DNA of 64,000 bases from an uncultured Mediterraneibacter sp. (GCF_934309415.1 NZ_CAKRDI010000002.1:62001-126000); one strand, 5' to 3'. Numbered from the stretch's first letter, positions 17,025-25,482 are shown. The notes: generated by a model from the letters alone, not told the origin. Numbers and translations are program-made.

Positions 17025-19031
17025 TTATTTCACTCCGTATTTCTCTCTGATCTCAGAGAACAGTTTTGCATACTGACTGTCTTTTCTGTAGAATGCCGGT
17101 GTATAACCAAGTTCTGCTGCTACAGTAACTGTACCGCCCTGATATTCTTCTCCTGTCCAGAGATGAACCCACTCATCTTCCGGAAGGTAAACTTCCCATT
17201 CATGCTTCTCTGATTCATAAACAGGAGCTACCAGTATGTCTTTTCCAAACAGATATTCATATTGAATCTCATATGCTTTTTCATCATTTTCATAATGCAT
17301 GAACAGTGGTCTCTGTACCGGATGACCGCTCTGTGCATTTTCTTTTACCAGCTCTTTTGTATATGGAGCAAGCATTGTATAAATATCAACCAGTCGTGCC
17401 AGCTGATCCATTGTATCTTCGTCATCATAATACTGGAAGTTTGTATCCGGTCTGTTTCCTTCATGTGTTCTCATGAATGGAGTAAACATTGCCATCTCAG
17501 CCCATCTGAGGAATAATTCTTTTGTTCTTGTATTATCGAACAGTGAAGTGTATCCTCCGATATCGCTGTGTGTCAGACCGCATCCCATCATACCTGCACT
17601 GAGTGCCCCGCAGATAACAGAAGCTAATCCATCATGAATGGTAAAGTCTACGGACTGATCTCCTGCCCAGAGAAGTGTACAGTACTTCTGGCTTCCGGCA
17701 CCGCCTGCTCTCATGAAATAAACAACATCACCAAGTTTTCCAGATTCTTTTACTGCTTCGTAATTACATTTTGCCCACAGTACCGGCCAGTGATTATGCT
17801 CGATCATTGGAGATTTCTTATTGTAAAGGCAGATATCATCTGTCGGAAGATATTCTCCGAAATCAGCCATCCATCCGTCAATTCCAATATCCAGTGTATA
17901 TTTCTTAATAACCCCTTTGAACCATTCAAATGCTTCCGGATTGGTCAGGTCTACGACTCCACAATAGAATTCTCCAAAGTCTACCAGATAATCACTTCCA
18001 TCTGATTTTGTGGCAAAGTAGCCTTTTTCCTTTCCTTCTTTATAAAGTTCTCCGTCATTGACAAGATACGGATTTACATATCCAAGGAAACGTACTCCTT
18101 TTTTATTTACTTCCTTAATCTTTTCCGGAAGATCAGGATACATCTCTTTGTGATATTTCCAGTCCCACTGAAGTCTCTTTCCAAAAGATGTTACACGTTT
18201 TCCGCACCAGTCCTGACACCAGATACCGGATACTTTGATTCCTTTTTCCATGGTCTTATCCAGCAGTCCAAAGGATCTTTCATTTCCACCCTGAACACCG
18301 ATGATCAGGCCATTATATACCCAGTCCGGAAGTTCCGGCTGTCTTCCAAAATACGCAGTCAGTTTCTCTACCACTTCCAGATAATCTGCTGCCGCCTCGA
18401 TCCGGATCTGTTTTGGTACTTCCCAGATCTGAAGTTCATGGAATGTATCATTCTTAAAATCAAAATCTGCATATGCAGTAGAATCTACATGAAGGTAATA
18501 TTTCTTTGTAGATACGAACGTTGGCTGTGGGAAATTCGTATTGTAATAATCTCCACCTGCCTTATTCTCTACATCAGAACGCCAGGTTACATAAGTTGTC
18601 TTGTCTCTTCCCACTCCAGGCTCAGAAGTCCAGATCGGGAAGTTTCTTCCACGCAGGTTAAAGTAAGACATCTGTTCACCACAGCCATAGCATTTCTCAT
18701 CCTTGTCCGCAGCAACCCGGAACCAGAAACGGTTGATGCGAGCATCTTTCTGCTCAAAATCTAACGTGCATACATCATTTTCACATTTTACATTTACCTG
18801 AATGCGGTTTTCAAAATTCAGTTTTACCCCATCCGGTGTCTCTGCCGCCTCTGTCAGAGTCAGCGGATAACGCTCTGTAACGTAATCACTGATTTTAAAA
18901 TTTCCGCGGTACATATCAACATCTTCCTGACCGACTCCCACATAGATCATAGGTCTTTCTTTACTGTGGACAAGAATCTCTTTTCCATTTGCTGTAAGCT
19001 GAAATTCATCACTCTTAACTTTAATCTGCAT
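17025..19031 (-). CDS. sftG: GH31 sulfoquinovosidase
   Basis: Cleaves alpha-sulfoquinovosides such as sulfoquinovosyl glycerol. The 668-residue protein aligns by eye with E. coli YihQ at its key sites: WCQDWCGKR then SFGKRLQWDW gives Gln273, Arg286 and Trp289, and HSDIGGYT gives Tyr494. These correspond to YihQ Gln288, Arg301, Trp304 and Tyr508, which hold the sulfonate. The nucleophile is Asp390 in WMADFGEYLPTD and the acid/base Asp458 in LWAGDQ. No signal peptide is seen, so it acts inside the cell after import. It lies between the symporter gene (27 bp) and the exporter gene (4 bp). This is the strongest single proof that the cluster is for sulfoquinovose. Confidence 0.93.
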   Translation of the reverse strand: MQIKVKSDEFQLTANGKEILVHSKERPMIYVGVGQEDVDMYRGNFKISDYVTERYPLTLTEAAETPDGVKLNFENRIQVNVKCENDVCTLDFEQKDARINRFWFRVAADKDEKCYGCGEQMSYFNLRGRNFPIWTSEPGVGRDKTTYVTWRSDVENKAGGDYYNTNFPQPTFVSTKKYYLHVDSTAYADFDFKNDTFHELQIWEVPKQIRIEAAADYLEVVEKLTAYFGRQPELPDWVYNGLIIGVQGGNERSFGLLDKTMEKGIKVSGIWCQDWCGKRVTSFGKRLQWDWKYHKEMYPDLPEKIKEVNKKGVRFLGYVNPYLVNDGELYKEGKEKGYFATKSDGSDYLVDFGEFYCGVVDLTNPEAFEWFKGVIKKYTLDIGIDGWMADFGEYLPTDDICLYNKKSPMIEHNHWPVLWAKCNYEAVKESGKLGDVVYFMRAGGAGSQKYCTLLWAGDQSVDFTIHDGLASVICGALSAGMMGCGLTHSDIGGYTSLFDNTRTKELFLRWAEMAMFTPFMRTHEGNRPDTNFQYYDDEDTMDQLARLVDIYTMLAPYTKELVKENAQSGHPVQRPLFMHYENDEKAYEIQYEYLFGKDILVAPVYESEKHEWEVYLPEDEWVHLWTGEEYQGGTVTVAAELGYTPAFYRKDSQYAKLFSEIREKYGVK

Positions 19032-19058
19032 GTTTAAACCTCCTTTGGCAGGCAGCTC

Positions 19059-20804
19059 TTACGCTGCCGCCTGACGCTTTTTCATTTCTTTTATAATCAG
19101 TACAATTGTTTCAATTACGAGGATTGCTGTTACAACTGCAATTCTTGTAACGCTTCTGTCTGCTGTTGCGATTCCTGCCGGTGAGAAGATGAAGTACTCA
19201 TACACAAGGAAAGAAATCAGCCATACAGCAAATGAGTTTTTATGTTTCCATGGTGTCATGTCATAACCGTCTGTACGGTGTGAACCTTTATCAAATTCCT
19301 TTGTATTTGGAGCGATCTTGCTGCATACAAAGATGATAATCAGCATGATGATAAAGGAAATTGCATAAATGTTCATGTAGTTGATTCCACATACTGCATT
19401 TGTAAACGGTGTATCAATTCCCGGGAAGATAAATTTATAGCATGCGTAGAACATAATATGGAAAACAGTCGCGCATACAGCTCCCAGTGTTGATCCTTTT
19501 TTAGAGAACATTCCAATCAGTACCATTGTGATGATCGGGATATTGTAAAATCCTGTGAAGCTTCGTCCAAAATCATACAGTCCTGTGCTCAGTACATCCA
19601 GGAATGGTGTGAAGATAATTGCAAATGCTGCAAATCCCCATCCAATCTTCTTCGCCAGCTTAACCGTTGCTTCCTCTGAAAGAGTCGGATTGAAGATTGG
19701 TTTATAAATATCAATCATGAATACGGTACTTGCTGCATTCAGGAATGAGTTATATGTAGAAATAATAGATCCGAAAAGTGCTGCACAGAACAGACCTGTG
19801 ATCGGCCATGGAAGTGAATGCGCAACCAGTGTCGGATATGCAAAGTCTTTACTGGAAAGTCCAGGTACAAGTCTTGCTGCGATAACTCCTGGAAGTACCA
19901 GAAGCATTGGAACCATCATTTTCAGAAGACCTGAGAGAAGTACTCCCTTCTGTCCTTCTTTTAAGTTCTTTGCTCCAAGTGCTCTCTGGATCAGCACCTG
20001 GTTTGTGCCCCAGTAGAACAGGTTTGCAAGTAACATACCTGTAAAGATACACATAAACGGAACCGGATCATTCTTTCCACCGATTGCATTCAATTTCTCC
20101 GGCTGACTGTTGATTACATCAGCAACACCTGCTGCGAATCCGCCACCGTTCATTTTTCCTACTGCGATAAATCCAAATACAACAACAAGAAGTGAACCTA
20201 CAACAAGCAGGATTCCGTTGATTGTATCAGAAACTGCAACAGCTCTCATTCCACCAAGTACTGCGTAAAGTGCTCCGATGATACCTACAAGAACAATCAG
20301 GATTGTAAGAGCCGTTCCTTCGCTGATTCCAAAGATATCTGCAAATCCGAAGATCTGTTCAAATGCAATTGCTCCTGCGTACAGACATACCGGAATTCCA
20401 ATCAGCAGATAACCAATCAGAAACAGGATAGAAACCATTCTTCTGACACCGATTCCATAACGTTCTTCCATGAACTCCGGAAGTGTTGTATAACCTTTTC
20501 TTAAATATAATGGCAGGAATACGAATGCCATAACTACTGTTGCGATTACTGCGGTTGCCTCCCATGCCATACCGGACATGTTAGCTGCATAGGATTGTCC
20601 CGACAATCCTACCAGGTTTTCTGCGGACAGGTTTGTCAGCAGCATGGAACCTGCGATAAATGTTCCCCCCAGTCCGTTTCCTGCAAGGAAGTATCCTTTT
20701 GCTGTCTTCTGATCATCACTTCCGCTGACGATTTTTCCGGAAATGATTCCAACCAGTACTGTAAAGAAAACGAACGTTACAATCGTAAATACTAAATGTT
20801 CCAT
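19059..20804 (-). CDS. Sodium:solute symporter (SSS family), probable SQ/SQ-glycerol importer
   Basis: A 581-residue membrane protein with about 14 segments. SSS hallmarks include GSMLLTNLSAENLVGLSGQSY near the N-terminus and VLGGMRAVAVSDTINGILL. The ATG at 20804 has GGAGG four bases upstream and is preferred over the TTG at 20822. It lies upstream of the sulfoquinovosidase gene and downstream of the DUF4867 gene in one leftward operon. Import of SQ or its glyceride is inferred from position. Sugar transport with sodium is known for the family. Confidence 0.85.
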   Translation of the reverse strand: MEHLVFTIVTFVFFTVLVGIISGKIVSGSDDQKTAKGYFLAGNGLGGTFIAGSMLLTNLSAENLVGLSGQSYAANMSGMAWEATAVIATVVMAFVFLPLYLRKGYTTLPEFMEERYGIGVRRMVSILFLIGYLLIGIPVCLYAGAIAFEQIFGFADIFGISEGTALTILIVLVGIIGALYAVLGGMRAVAVSDTINGILLVVGSLLVVVFGFIAVGKMNGGGFAAGVADVINSQPEKLNAIGGKNDPVPFMCIFTGMLLANLFYWGTNQVLIQRALGAKNLKEGQKGVLLSGLLKMMVPMLLVLPGVIAARLVPGLSSKDFAYPTLVAHSLPWPITGLFCAALFGSIISTYNSFLNAASTVFMIDIYKPIFNPTLSEEATVKLAKKIGWGFAAFAIIFTPFLDVLSTGLYDFGRSFTGFYNIPIITMVLIGMFSKKGSTLGAVCATVFHIMFYACYKFIFPGIDTPFTNAVCGINYMNIYAISFIIMLIIIFVCSKIAPNTKEFDKGSHRTDGYDMTPWKHKNSFAVWLISFLVYEYFIFSPAGIATADRSVTRIAVVTAILVIETIVLIIKEMKKRQAAA

Positions 20805-21020
20805 TTTTCCTCCATTCCACAAGAATATTATTACCGATTTGTCTAATCTACCTATTCAACAATTTAAAAATCTGTGCTACAATATTCTCGAAAATTGTTA
20901 TTTTCAATTCCACGTAACCGAGAGTATTGAAATATTCCCAGTATTCCGCTTTCGGTATGCGTGGCTTTTTTCTGTCTTTTTTCTTATTTTATACATATAC
21001 CTTTTAATAATAAATAACTT

Positions 21021-21692
21021 CTAATAAGAAAGTTCTTTATTCTCTCCGAGTAATCCCGGATATGCTCCCTGACGGATCAGAGGCTCTCGTTCCGGATGTG
21101 AAATTACCCATTTATTCTTCTGAAGAAGCAATCGTTCTTCCCCGGTTTCACGCTGATATTGCTCTTTGTTTTCAAGCGGTGTGTTGGTTCCTCTTGGTAA
21201 AATTACAATATCTTTAAATCCTTCGTCACATACTCTGCAAGGTGAAAGATGAAGTGTAGTCTGATACATCTCGATTGCTGTACCTTTTTCAACAAAGAAG
21301 ACTTTTGCATCTTCAACTTTGTAAGTATTATCTTTGATCTCCCAGGTGTGTCCCAGCACCAGCATAAAATCTGTAACTGCAATATTGATCTCACTTCCCT
21401 TATGGTATTCAAATCCATTGTAAGTTGTGTTTCTTCCATTGCAGTAACCAACCTCAACCGGCATCTCACCATAGATCAGATTCTGTACTTTTTCTGCAAC
21501 CTCTGTATGCTCCATCTCTGATACAGAAGCAGTATAGACATTTCCATTCTCAGGAATCTCTGTATGTTCTTCCATATACTGGATCAGTTCAGAGAAATCA
21601 TATCCTTCAATAATTCTTCCATAGCTTTCAAAGCAGGAATCTTTGACACTGAAGATTTCAACATCATTTTTTTCATTTAACTGTTTTAACAT
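21021..21692 (-). CDS. DUF4867 family protein, cupin-like
   Basis: A 223-residue cytoplasmic protein of a family known mainly from clostridia. The start at 21692 (MLKQLNEKNDVEIF) has GGGAGAT upstream; a longer frame would overlap the upstream reductase gene. The segment from about 110 to 200 reads like a cupin barrel (GSEINIAVTDFMLVLGHTWEI, VFFVEKGTAIEMYQTTLHLSPC). It is 14 bp downstream of the reductase gene. Function is not established to my knowledge. Position and fold suggest handling of a sugar anomer (mutarotase) or an isomerase role in SQ breakdown. A link to the SftX-type proteins of published sulfo-TAL clusters is from memory. Confidence 0.7.
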   Translation of the reverse strand: MLKQLNEKNDVEIFSVKDSCFESYGRIIEGYDFSELIQYMEEHTEIPENGNVYTASVSEMEHTEVAEKVQNLIYGEMPVEVGYCNGRNTTYNGFEYHKGSEINIAVTDFMLVLGHTWEIKDNTYKVEDAKVFFVEKGTAIEMYQTTLHLSPCRVCDEGFKDIVILPRGTNTPLENKEQYQRETGEERLLLQKNKWVISHPEREPLIRQGAYPGLLGENKELSY

Positions 21693-21706
21693 GATCTCCC
21701 AACTTT

Positions 21707-22570
21707 CTATTTCTGCATCTCGCGAACTGCTTTGATTGTTGCACAGAAATCTTCTTTTCCACAACCGATCTCCATTGCTTTATCGTAAACTGCTTTTGCT
21801 GCAGCTTCTCCAGCAAGATGCATTCCACACTCTTTTGCCATGTTCATGCAGATATTCACATCTTTGTACATATTTTCTACAGAAAACGCTGTTGTGTAAT
21901 CTTCATTTTTGATTGGTGCATTCTTAGAATCCAGATAAAAGTTCTGGCCTCCTCCGTAGGAAATTGCTGTTGTGTAGCTCTCAATATCAATTCCATATTT
22001 GCTTGCCAGTGTCAGTGTTTCATTTACACCATTCTGAATCTGGGATACAAGTGCATTGTGACAGATTTTCATAACAAGACCTTTTCCGTTTCCACCCATA
22101 CGGATGATATTTTCGCCCATATATGCAAGAATCGCTTCTGCCTTTGCACATGCCTCTTCATCTCCACCTACGTAGATTCCAAGTTTTCCTGCAATTGCTG
22201 CCGGTTTGGATTTTACAACCGGAGCATCTACAAACTGAGCACCTGTTTTCTTTACCATCTCAGAAATCTCAACAGATACAGACGGATCGATCGTACTCAT
22301 ATCGATGCAGAGTTTTGTCTCATCCAGTGCCGGAAGTACTTCCTTATATACTGACATGGAATGTTCTGACTTTGGAACCATGGAGATGATTACATCTGAT
22401 TTCTGTGCAAGTTCCAGTGAACTACTGCATCCGATTCCACCTTTGCTCTCAAGAAGCTCTACTTTTTCTTTTACAAAATCAAAAACATATACCTGATCAT
22501 CATGTTTTTTAATGATATTCTCGCTCATGGATTCGCCCATGATTCCAAGTCCAATAAATCCTATCTTCAT
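21707..22570 (-). CDS. Hydroxyisobutyrate-dehydrogenase-family reductase, probable sulfolactaldehyde reductase
   Basis: A 287-residue NAD(P)H-dependent beta-hydroxyacid dehydrogenase: Rossmann motif GFIGLGIMGESM, catalytic Lys168 in VMKICHNALV. In general family members the substrate loop after DAPV is SGG. Here it is DAPVVKSKPAAIAG, placing Lys120 where E. coli YihU has the sulfonate-contacting Arg123 (recalled alignment). This supports sulfolactaldehyde to DHPS reduction, the NADH sink of sulfoglycolysis. It follows the transaldolase gene by 78 bp and precedes DUF4867 by 14 bp. Confidence 0.85.
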   Translation of the reverse strand: MKIGFIGLGIMGESMSENIIKKHDDQVYVFDFVKEKVELLESKGGIGCSSSLELAQKSDVIISMVPKSEHSMSVYKEVLPALDETKLCIDMSTIDPSVSVEISEMVKKTGAQFVDAPVVKSKPAAIAGKLGIYVGGDEEACAKAEAILAYMGENIIRMGGNGKGLVMKICHNALVSQIQNGVNETLTLASKYGIDIESYTTAISYGGGQNFYLDSKNAPIKNEDYTTAFSVENMYKDVNICMNMAKECGMHLAGEAAAKAVYDKAMEIGCGKEDFCATIKAVREMQK

Positions 22571-22648
22571 TTCTATCTCTTCCTCTCCCGGAGTTCTCCT
22601 CCGGGCAGCTTCCTGCTGTCCGGTCTGCTCCGTCTTAGCGTTTCCGAA

Positions 22649-23335
22649 TTACTCTGTTACTGTGTTATCCCATGCATTTCTGAATGTTTCAAGTCCCTGG
22701 TTTGTATATGCATGTTTGATGCTGTCTTTATATACTGCAAGACCTGTTGTGATGATATCTGCTCCTGCTACTGCACAGTCAACGATCTGTTTTGGAGTTC
22801 TGATTGCTGCGCAGATGATCTGTGTTTTTCCTTTGTATCCGTAGTTATCATAGATATCGGAAATTGCTTTAATGTAAGCTTTGCAGTCCTCTCCGTTTGC
22901 CTCTTTCCATCCGATGAAAGGAGAAACAAATAAAGAATTGTTCTTTGCCGGAAGGATTGCCTGTGCCGGTGAGAATACCAGTGTTACATTTGTTCTTACT
23001 CCCTCAGCTTCAAGTCTGCGTGCTGCCTGGATTCCAGCTTCTGTACAAGGAATCTTGATTACAAAGTTGCTGCAGATTGCTGCAATCTTTTTACCTTCTG
23101 CAACCATCTCATCTGCATCATCAAGATGTGGATTGATCTCTACTGAAATCGGGAATTTTTCATATCCTTCAATTCCTTCTTCTTTTACCCAGTCAGCCAT
23201 TTCTTTGATTACTGTGAGGAATGGTTTCCCACTTACCATGATGTGACGTGGATTTGTTGTTACTCCATCGATACCGAATGTGTGATACGCCTCTTTGATC
23301 TCATCAATTTTTGCACTGTCCAGAAAATACTTCAT
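22649..23335 (-). CDS. sftT: Small transaldolase, probable 6-deoxy-6-sulfofructose transaldolase
   Basis: A 228-residue transaldolase of the FSA/TalC size class, with Schiff-base Lys94 in FVIKIPCTEAG. The usual TTNPSL substrate motif reads TTNPRHI, with Arg30 in place of Ser. In the sulfo-TAL pathway (known from Bacillus species and Eubacterium rectale) the enzyme moves dihydroxyacetone from sulfofructose to glyceraldehyde 3-phosphate, giving fructose 6-phosphate and sulfolactaldehyde. The sulfoquinovosidase, SLA-reductase-like enzyme and exporter in the same operon argue for this role and against a house-keeping transaldolase. It is the first gene of the operon, behind CAAGGAGGAGAAC, and is controlled by the promoter and palindromes at 23356-23537. 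Confidence 0.87.
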   Translation of the reverse strand: MKYFLDSAKIDEIKEAYHTFGIDGVTTNPRHIMVSGKPFLTVIKEMADWVKEEGIEGYEKFPISVEINPHLDDADEMVAEGKKIAAICSNFVIKIPCTEAGIQAARRLEAEGVRTNVTLVFSPAQAILPAKNNSLFVSPFIGWKEANGEDCKAYIKAISDIYDNYGYKGKTQIICAAIRTPKQIVDCAVAGADIITTGLAVYKDSIKHAYTNQGLETFRNAWDNTVTE

Positions 23336-23355
23336 TTTGTTCTCCTCCTTGATAT

Positions 23356-23376
23356 TTGATTAATTTTATTAATCAA
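23356..23376. promoter_or_regulatory. Operator-like palindrome 1 of the SQ operon
   Basis: TTGATTAA and TTAATCAA arms around a TTTTA centre, in the 5' leader just before the ribosome binding site of the transaldolase gene. It pairs with the site at 23517. Confidence 0.7.
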
Positions 23377-23453
23377 TTGTTTTAAAAAAATTTCAGCCGT
23401 GCTTTCCTGAGATTATTTTATCAATTCATCTCTTTTATCTTGGCTATATCCGT

Positions 23454-23482
23454 AGTATATATCCACTTTTCTTGCTTTTCAA
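23454..23482 (-). promoter_or_regulatory. Sigma-A promoter of the SQ operon
   Basis: Reading leftward: TTGAAA (23477-23482), a 17 bp spacer and TATACT (23454-23459). The transcript should start near 23447. It lies between the two palindromes. Confidence 0.72.
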
Positions 23483-23516
23483 TAGCTTTTTATGCTATTT
23501 TTTTATTTTCGTCCTT

Positions 23517-23537
23517 TTGATTAAAACTTTTAATCAA
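23517..23537. promoter_or_regulatory. Operator-like palindrome 2 of the SQ operon
   Basis: A perfect 21 bp palindrome, TTGATTAAAA and TTTTAATCAA around one central base. It shares TTGATTAA arms with palindrome 1; the centres are about 161 bp apart, so loop-type repression by the ROK protein is possible. Confidence 0.7.
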
Positions 23538-23625
23538 TTTTTGTATAAAGTGACGAAATCTATTTTTCAAAAATACACTTCATTCATTTTCAGGCATACT
23601 TTAGTTTTTTACTATGGGATTTTTA

Positions 23626-23654
23626 TTGACACGTATTTTTATATATGCTATTAT
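23626..23654 (+). promoter_or_regulatory. Promoter of the type I toxin mRNA
   Basis: TTGACA (23626-23631), a 17 bp spacer, TATTAT (23649-23654). It drives the small toxin gene. The leader contains a GC-rich stretch with CCGGGTAGCCGGGGGACG. Confidence 0.8.
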
Positions 23655-23738
23655 TCATACACATTAATAGTATATTTAACCGGGTAGCCGGGGGACGTGC
23701 TCTCATCTGACCTGAGCCTTACAGAGAGGATGATTATT

Positions 23739-23822
23739 ATGAGTACATACGAGGAATTGCAGATTATACTTACTACAGCTTTACTCATTGTTGCAATTTT
23801 AACTTATACACATAAGAAATAG
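23739..23822 (+). CDS. 27-residue holin-like toxin of a type I toxin-antitoxin pair
   Basis: A 27-residue peptide: a polar start (MSTYEELQ), one hydrophobic membrane segment (IILTTALLIVAILTY) and a basic end (THKK). This is the pattern of the 'putative holin-like toxin' peptides common in Firmicutes and of TxpA-like toxins. AGAGAGG precedes the ATG by nine bases. A consensus promoter lies upstream and an opposing one behind its 3' end, so expression is probably held down by antisense RNA as in txpA/ratA. Toxicity is inferred from the family and layout. Confidence 0.82.
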   Translation: MSTYEELQIILTTALLIVAILTYTHKK

Positions 23823-23925
23823 CCGTCCTGCTCTCTGGTAAAGTTTGGGAACGGCTATCTCTTAGATAACTTATTATTAAATTCGCCGGGGCGGGTGATG
23901 GCGCTCACCTTCCGACTGCCTCGTT
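23815..23925 (-). ncRNA. Candidate antisense antitoxin RNA
   Basis: Predicted transcript from the leftward promoter at 23932-23960, overlapping the 3' region of the toxin mRNA. It would end at the ATAGCCGT/ACGGCTAT hairpin (23819-23858) followed leftward by TTTCTTAT. The limits are estimates. Confidence 0.65.
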
Positions 23926-23931
23926 AAGTAT

Positions 23932-23960
23932 ATTATAATTAAGCATTTTTTGTTTGTCAA
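23932..23960 (-). promoter_or_regulatory. Promoter of the antisense RNA
   Basis: Perfect sigma-A consensus read leftward: TTGACA (23955-23960), 17 bp spacer, TATAAT (23932-23937). There is no open reading frame behind it, which supports a non-coding transcript. Confidence 0.85.
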
Positions 23961-23970
23961 CTGCTTCTTA

Positions 23971-25341
23971 CTAAATTTCTTTCTTCTTCCATTTCTTCGT
24001 CACATGAATATAATACGGAACCAGTGGAATCAACGCTGCGAGCCATGCCGCCGGATCGGAAAGGCAGACGCCTGCAAAAGTGGTTCGCCCTGCAACAAAC
24101 ATGACAATCGCAGATCTTGCTGCAAGTTCAAAGACTCCTCCCAGCATCGGTACCAGACCATATCCTAGTCCCTGCAGTGTATTTCTGTAAATAAAGATAC
24201 TTCCAAGGAACGGATAACACCAGAATACTGTACGGAAATACAGCACAGCTACATCTACAACCGCTGTTTCTGACGGACTAATAAAGAGCCAGGTCATATA
24301 TCTACTGAAGAAGAATGCTACAAACATCGCAAAAACAGAATAGATAAGAACCATGATCTGAGTGTATTTTACTCCCTGTTTTACACGCTCGAGCTTGCCG
24401 GCTCCCCAGTTCTGTCCTACATAAGTTGCCAGCGTTGCTCCAAATGCTACGTATATAGTCGCTACAATATTCTGCAATTTTCCTGCTGCAGAAAATCCTG
24501 CCATATAATCTTCGCCATAGACATTTACCGCTCCCTGCACTATGATTGTTCCAATCGCTGTAATCGAGAACTGCAGTGCCATCGGAATACCAAGTGCCAG
24601 AAGTCTTCCACATGCCTGGAATGAAAACTGGAAATTTTCTTTCTTCAAATGAAGAATCGGGAACTTCTTTACTATATAAATAAAACAAAGTATGGCTGAG
24701 ATCCCCTGTGCGATAACCGTCGCATATCCGCACCCTTCAACGCCCATTCCGCCATAAATAATCAATGCAACATCCAGAAGTACATTGATCACCGCTGAAA
24801 TAATCAGAAAATACAGTGGGGATCTGGAATCACCTAACGCACGCAGAAATGCTGCCAGTGAATTATATGCCGCAGTAACAATCAAACCTGCATAAATAAT
24901 TCCCATATATGCCTTTACATCCGGCATAATTTCATCTGAAAAGTTCATCAATCTCAGAATCGACTCATTTGCTGTTCCAAGACCGATTGTCATAATCAAT
25001 GCAAACCCAACAGAAAGATAAATTGACATTGCCACATAATGTCTCATTCTGTCATATTGCTTTGCCCCAAACCACTGTGCTACTAAAATTGCAAATCCGC
25101 TGCTCAGCCCGTTCAGCCATCCTGTTACAAAAAACATTAAAGATCCTGTACTTCCAATCGCCGCCAGTGCTCGAACTCCCAGGAACTGTCCTGCTATAAT
25201 GGAATCCGCAATATTATAAAACTGCTGAAAGATATTCCCCAGAAACATCGGAATCATAAACTGTATGATCAGTTTCACTGGACTTCCTTCGGTCATATCA
25301 TGCATCGTTTTCGTTGCTTTTACTTTTGTATTCTCACTCAT
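23971..25341 (-). CDS. MATE-family efflux transporter
   Basis: A 456-residue, 12-segment multidrug/toxin extrusion protein (NorM/DinF superfamily), with the family pattern MIPMFLGNIFQQFYNIADSI at the start of the membrane part and AFLRALGDSRSPL in the middle. The start at 25341 (MSENTKVKATK) has AGGAGA upstream; a frame extension to 25428 is not family-like. It probably exports cationic compounds with Na+ or H+ influx. Its 3' end comes close to the antisense promoter of the toxin locus. No regulator is next to it. Confidence 0.9.
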   Translation of the reverse strand: MSENTKVKATKTMHDMTEGSPVKLIIQFMIPMFLGNIFQQFYNIADSIIAGQFLGVRALAAIGSTGSLMFFVTGWLNGLSSGFAILVAQWFGAKQYDRMRHYVAMSIYLSVGFALIMTIGLGTANESILRLMNFSDEIMPDVKAYMGIIYAGLIVTAAYNSLAAFLRALGDSRSPLYFLIISAVINVLLDVALIIYGGMGVEGCGYATVIAQGISAILCFIYIVKKFPILHLKKENFQFSFQACGRLLALGIPMALQFSITAIGTIIVQGAVNVYGEDYMAGFSAAGKLQNIVATIYVAFGATLATYVGQNWGAGKLERVKQGVKYTQIMVLIYSVFAMFVAFFFSRYMTWLFISPSETAVVDVAVLYFRTVFWCYPFLGSIFIYRNTLQGLGYGLVPMLGGVFELAARSAIVMFVAGRTTFAGVCLSDPAAWLAALIPLVPYYIHVTKKWKKKEI

Positions 25342-25482
25342 ATTTCGTCTCCTTTCTCTGTCATAAACTGATTCTGTCACCTGCCGTTCAGACAGATGGC
25401 AGTAAAACTTTATGGTATGTATTTTCAAACTTCTGATAGTTTCTGCCTTTTAAATTTCACAGAAACTATCTGTTTACATATA

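Noticed and set aside
3938..23335. Horizontally acquired island with integrase
   Set aside because: No integrase, tRNA junction or attachment repeats were seen at the borders, and codon and RBS style resemble the neighbours.
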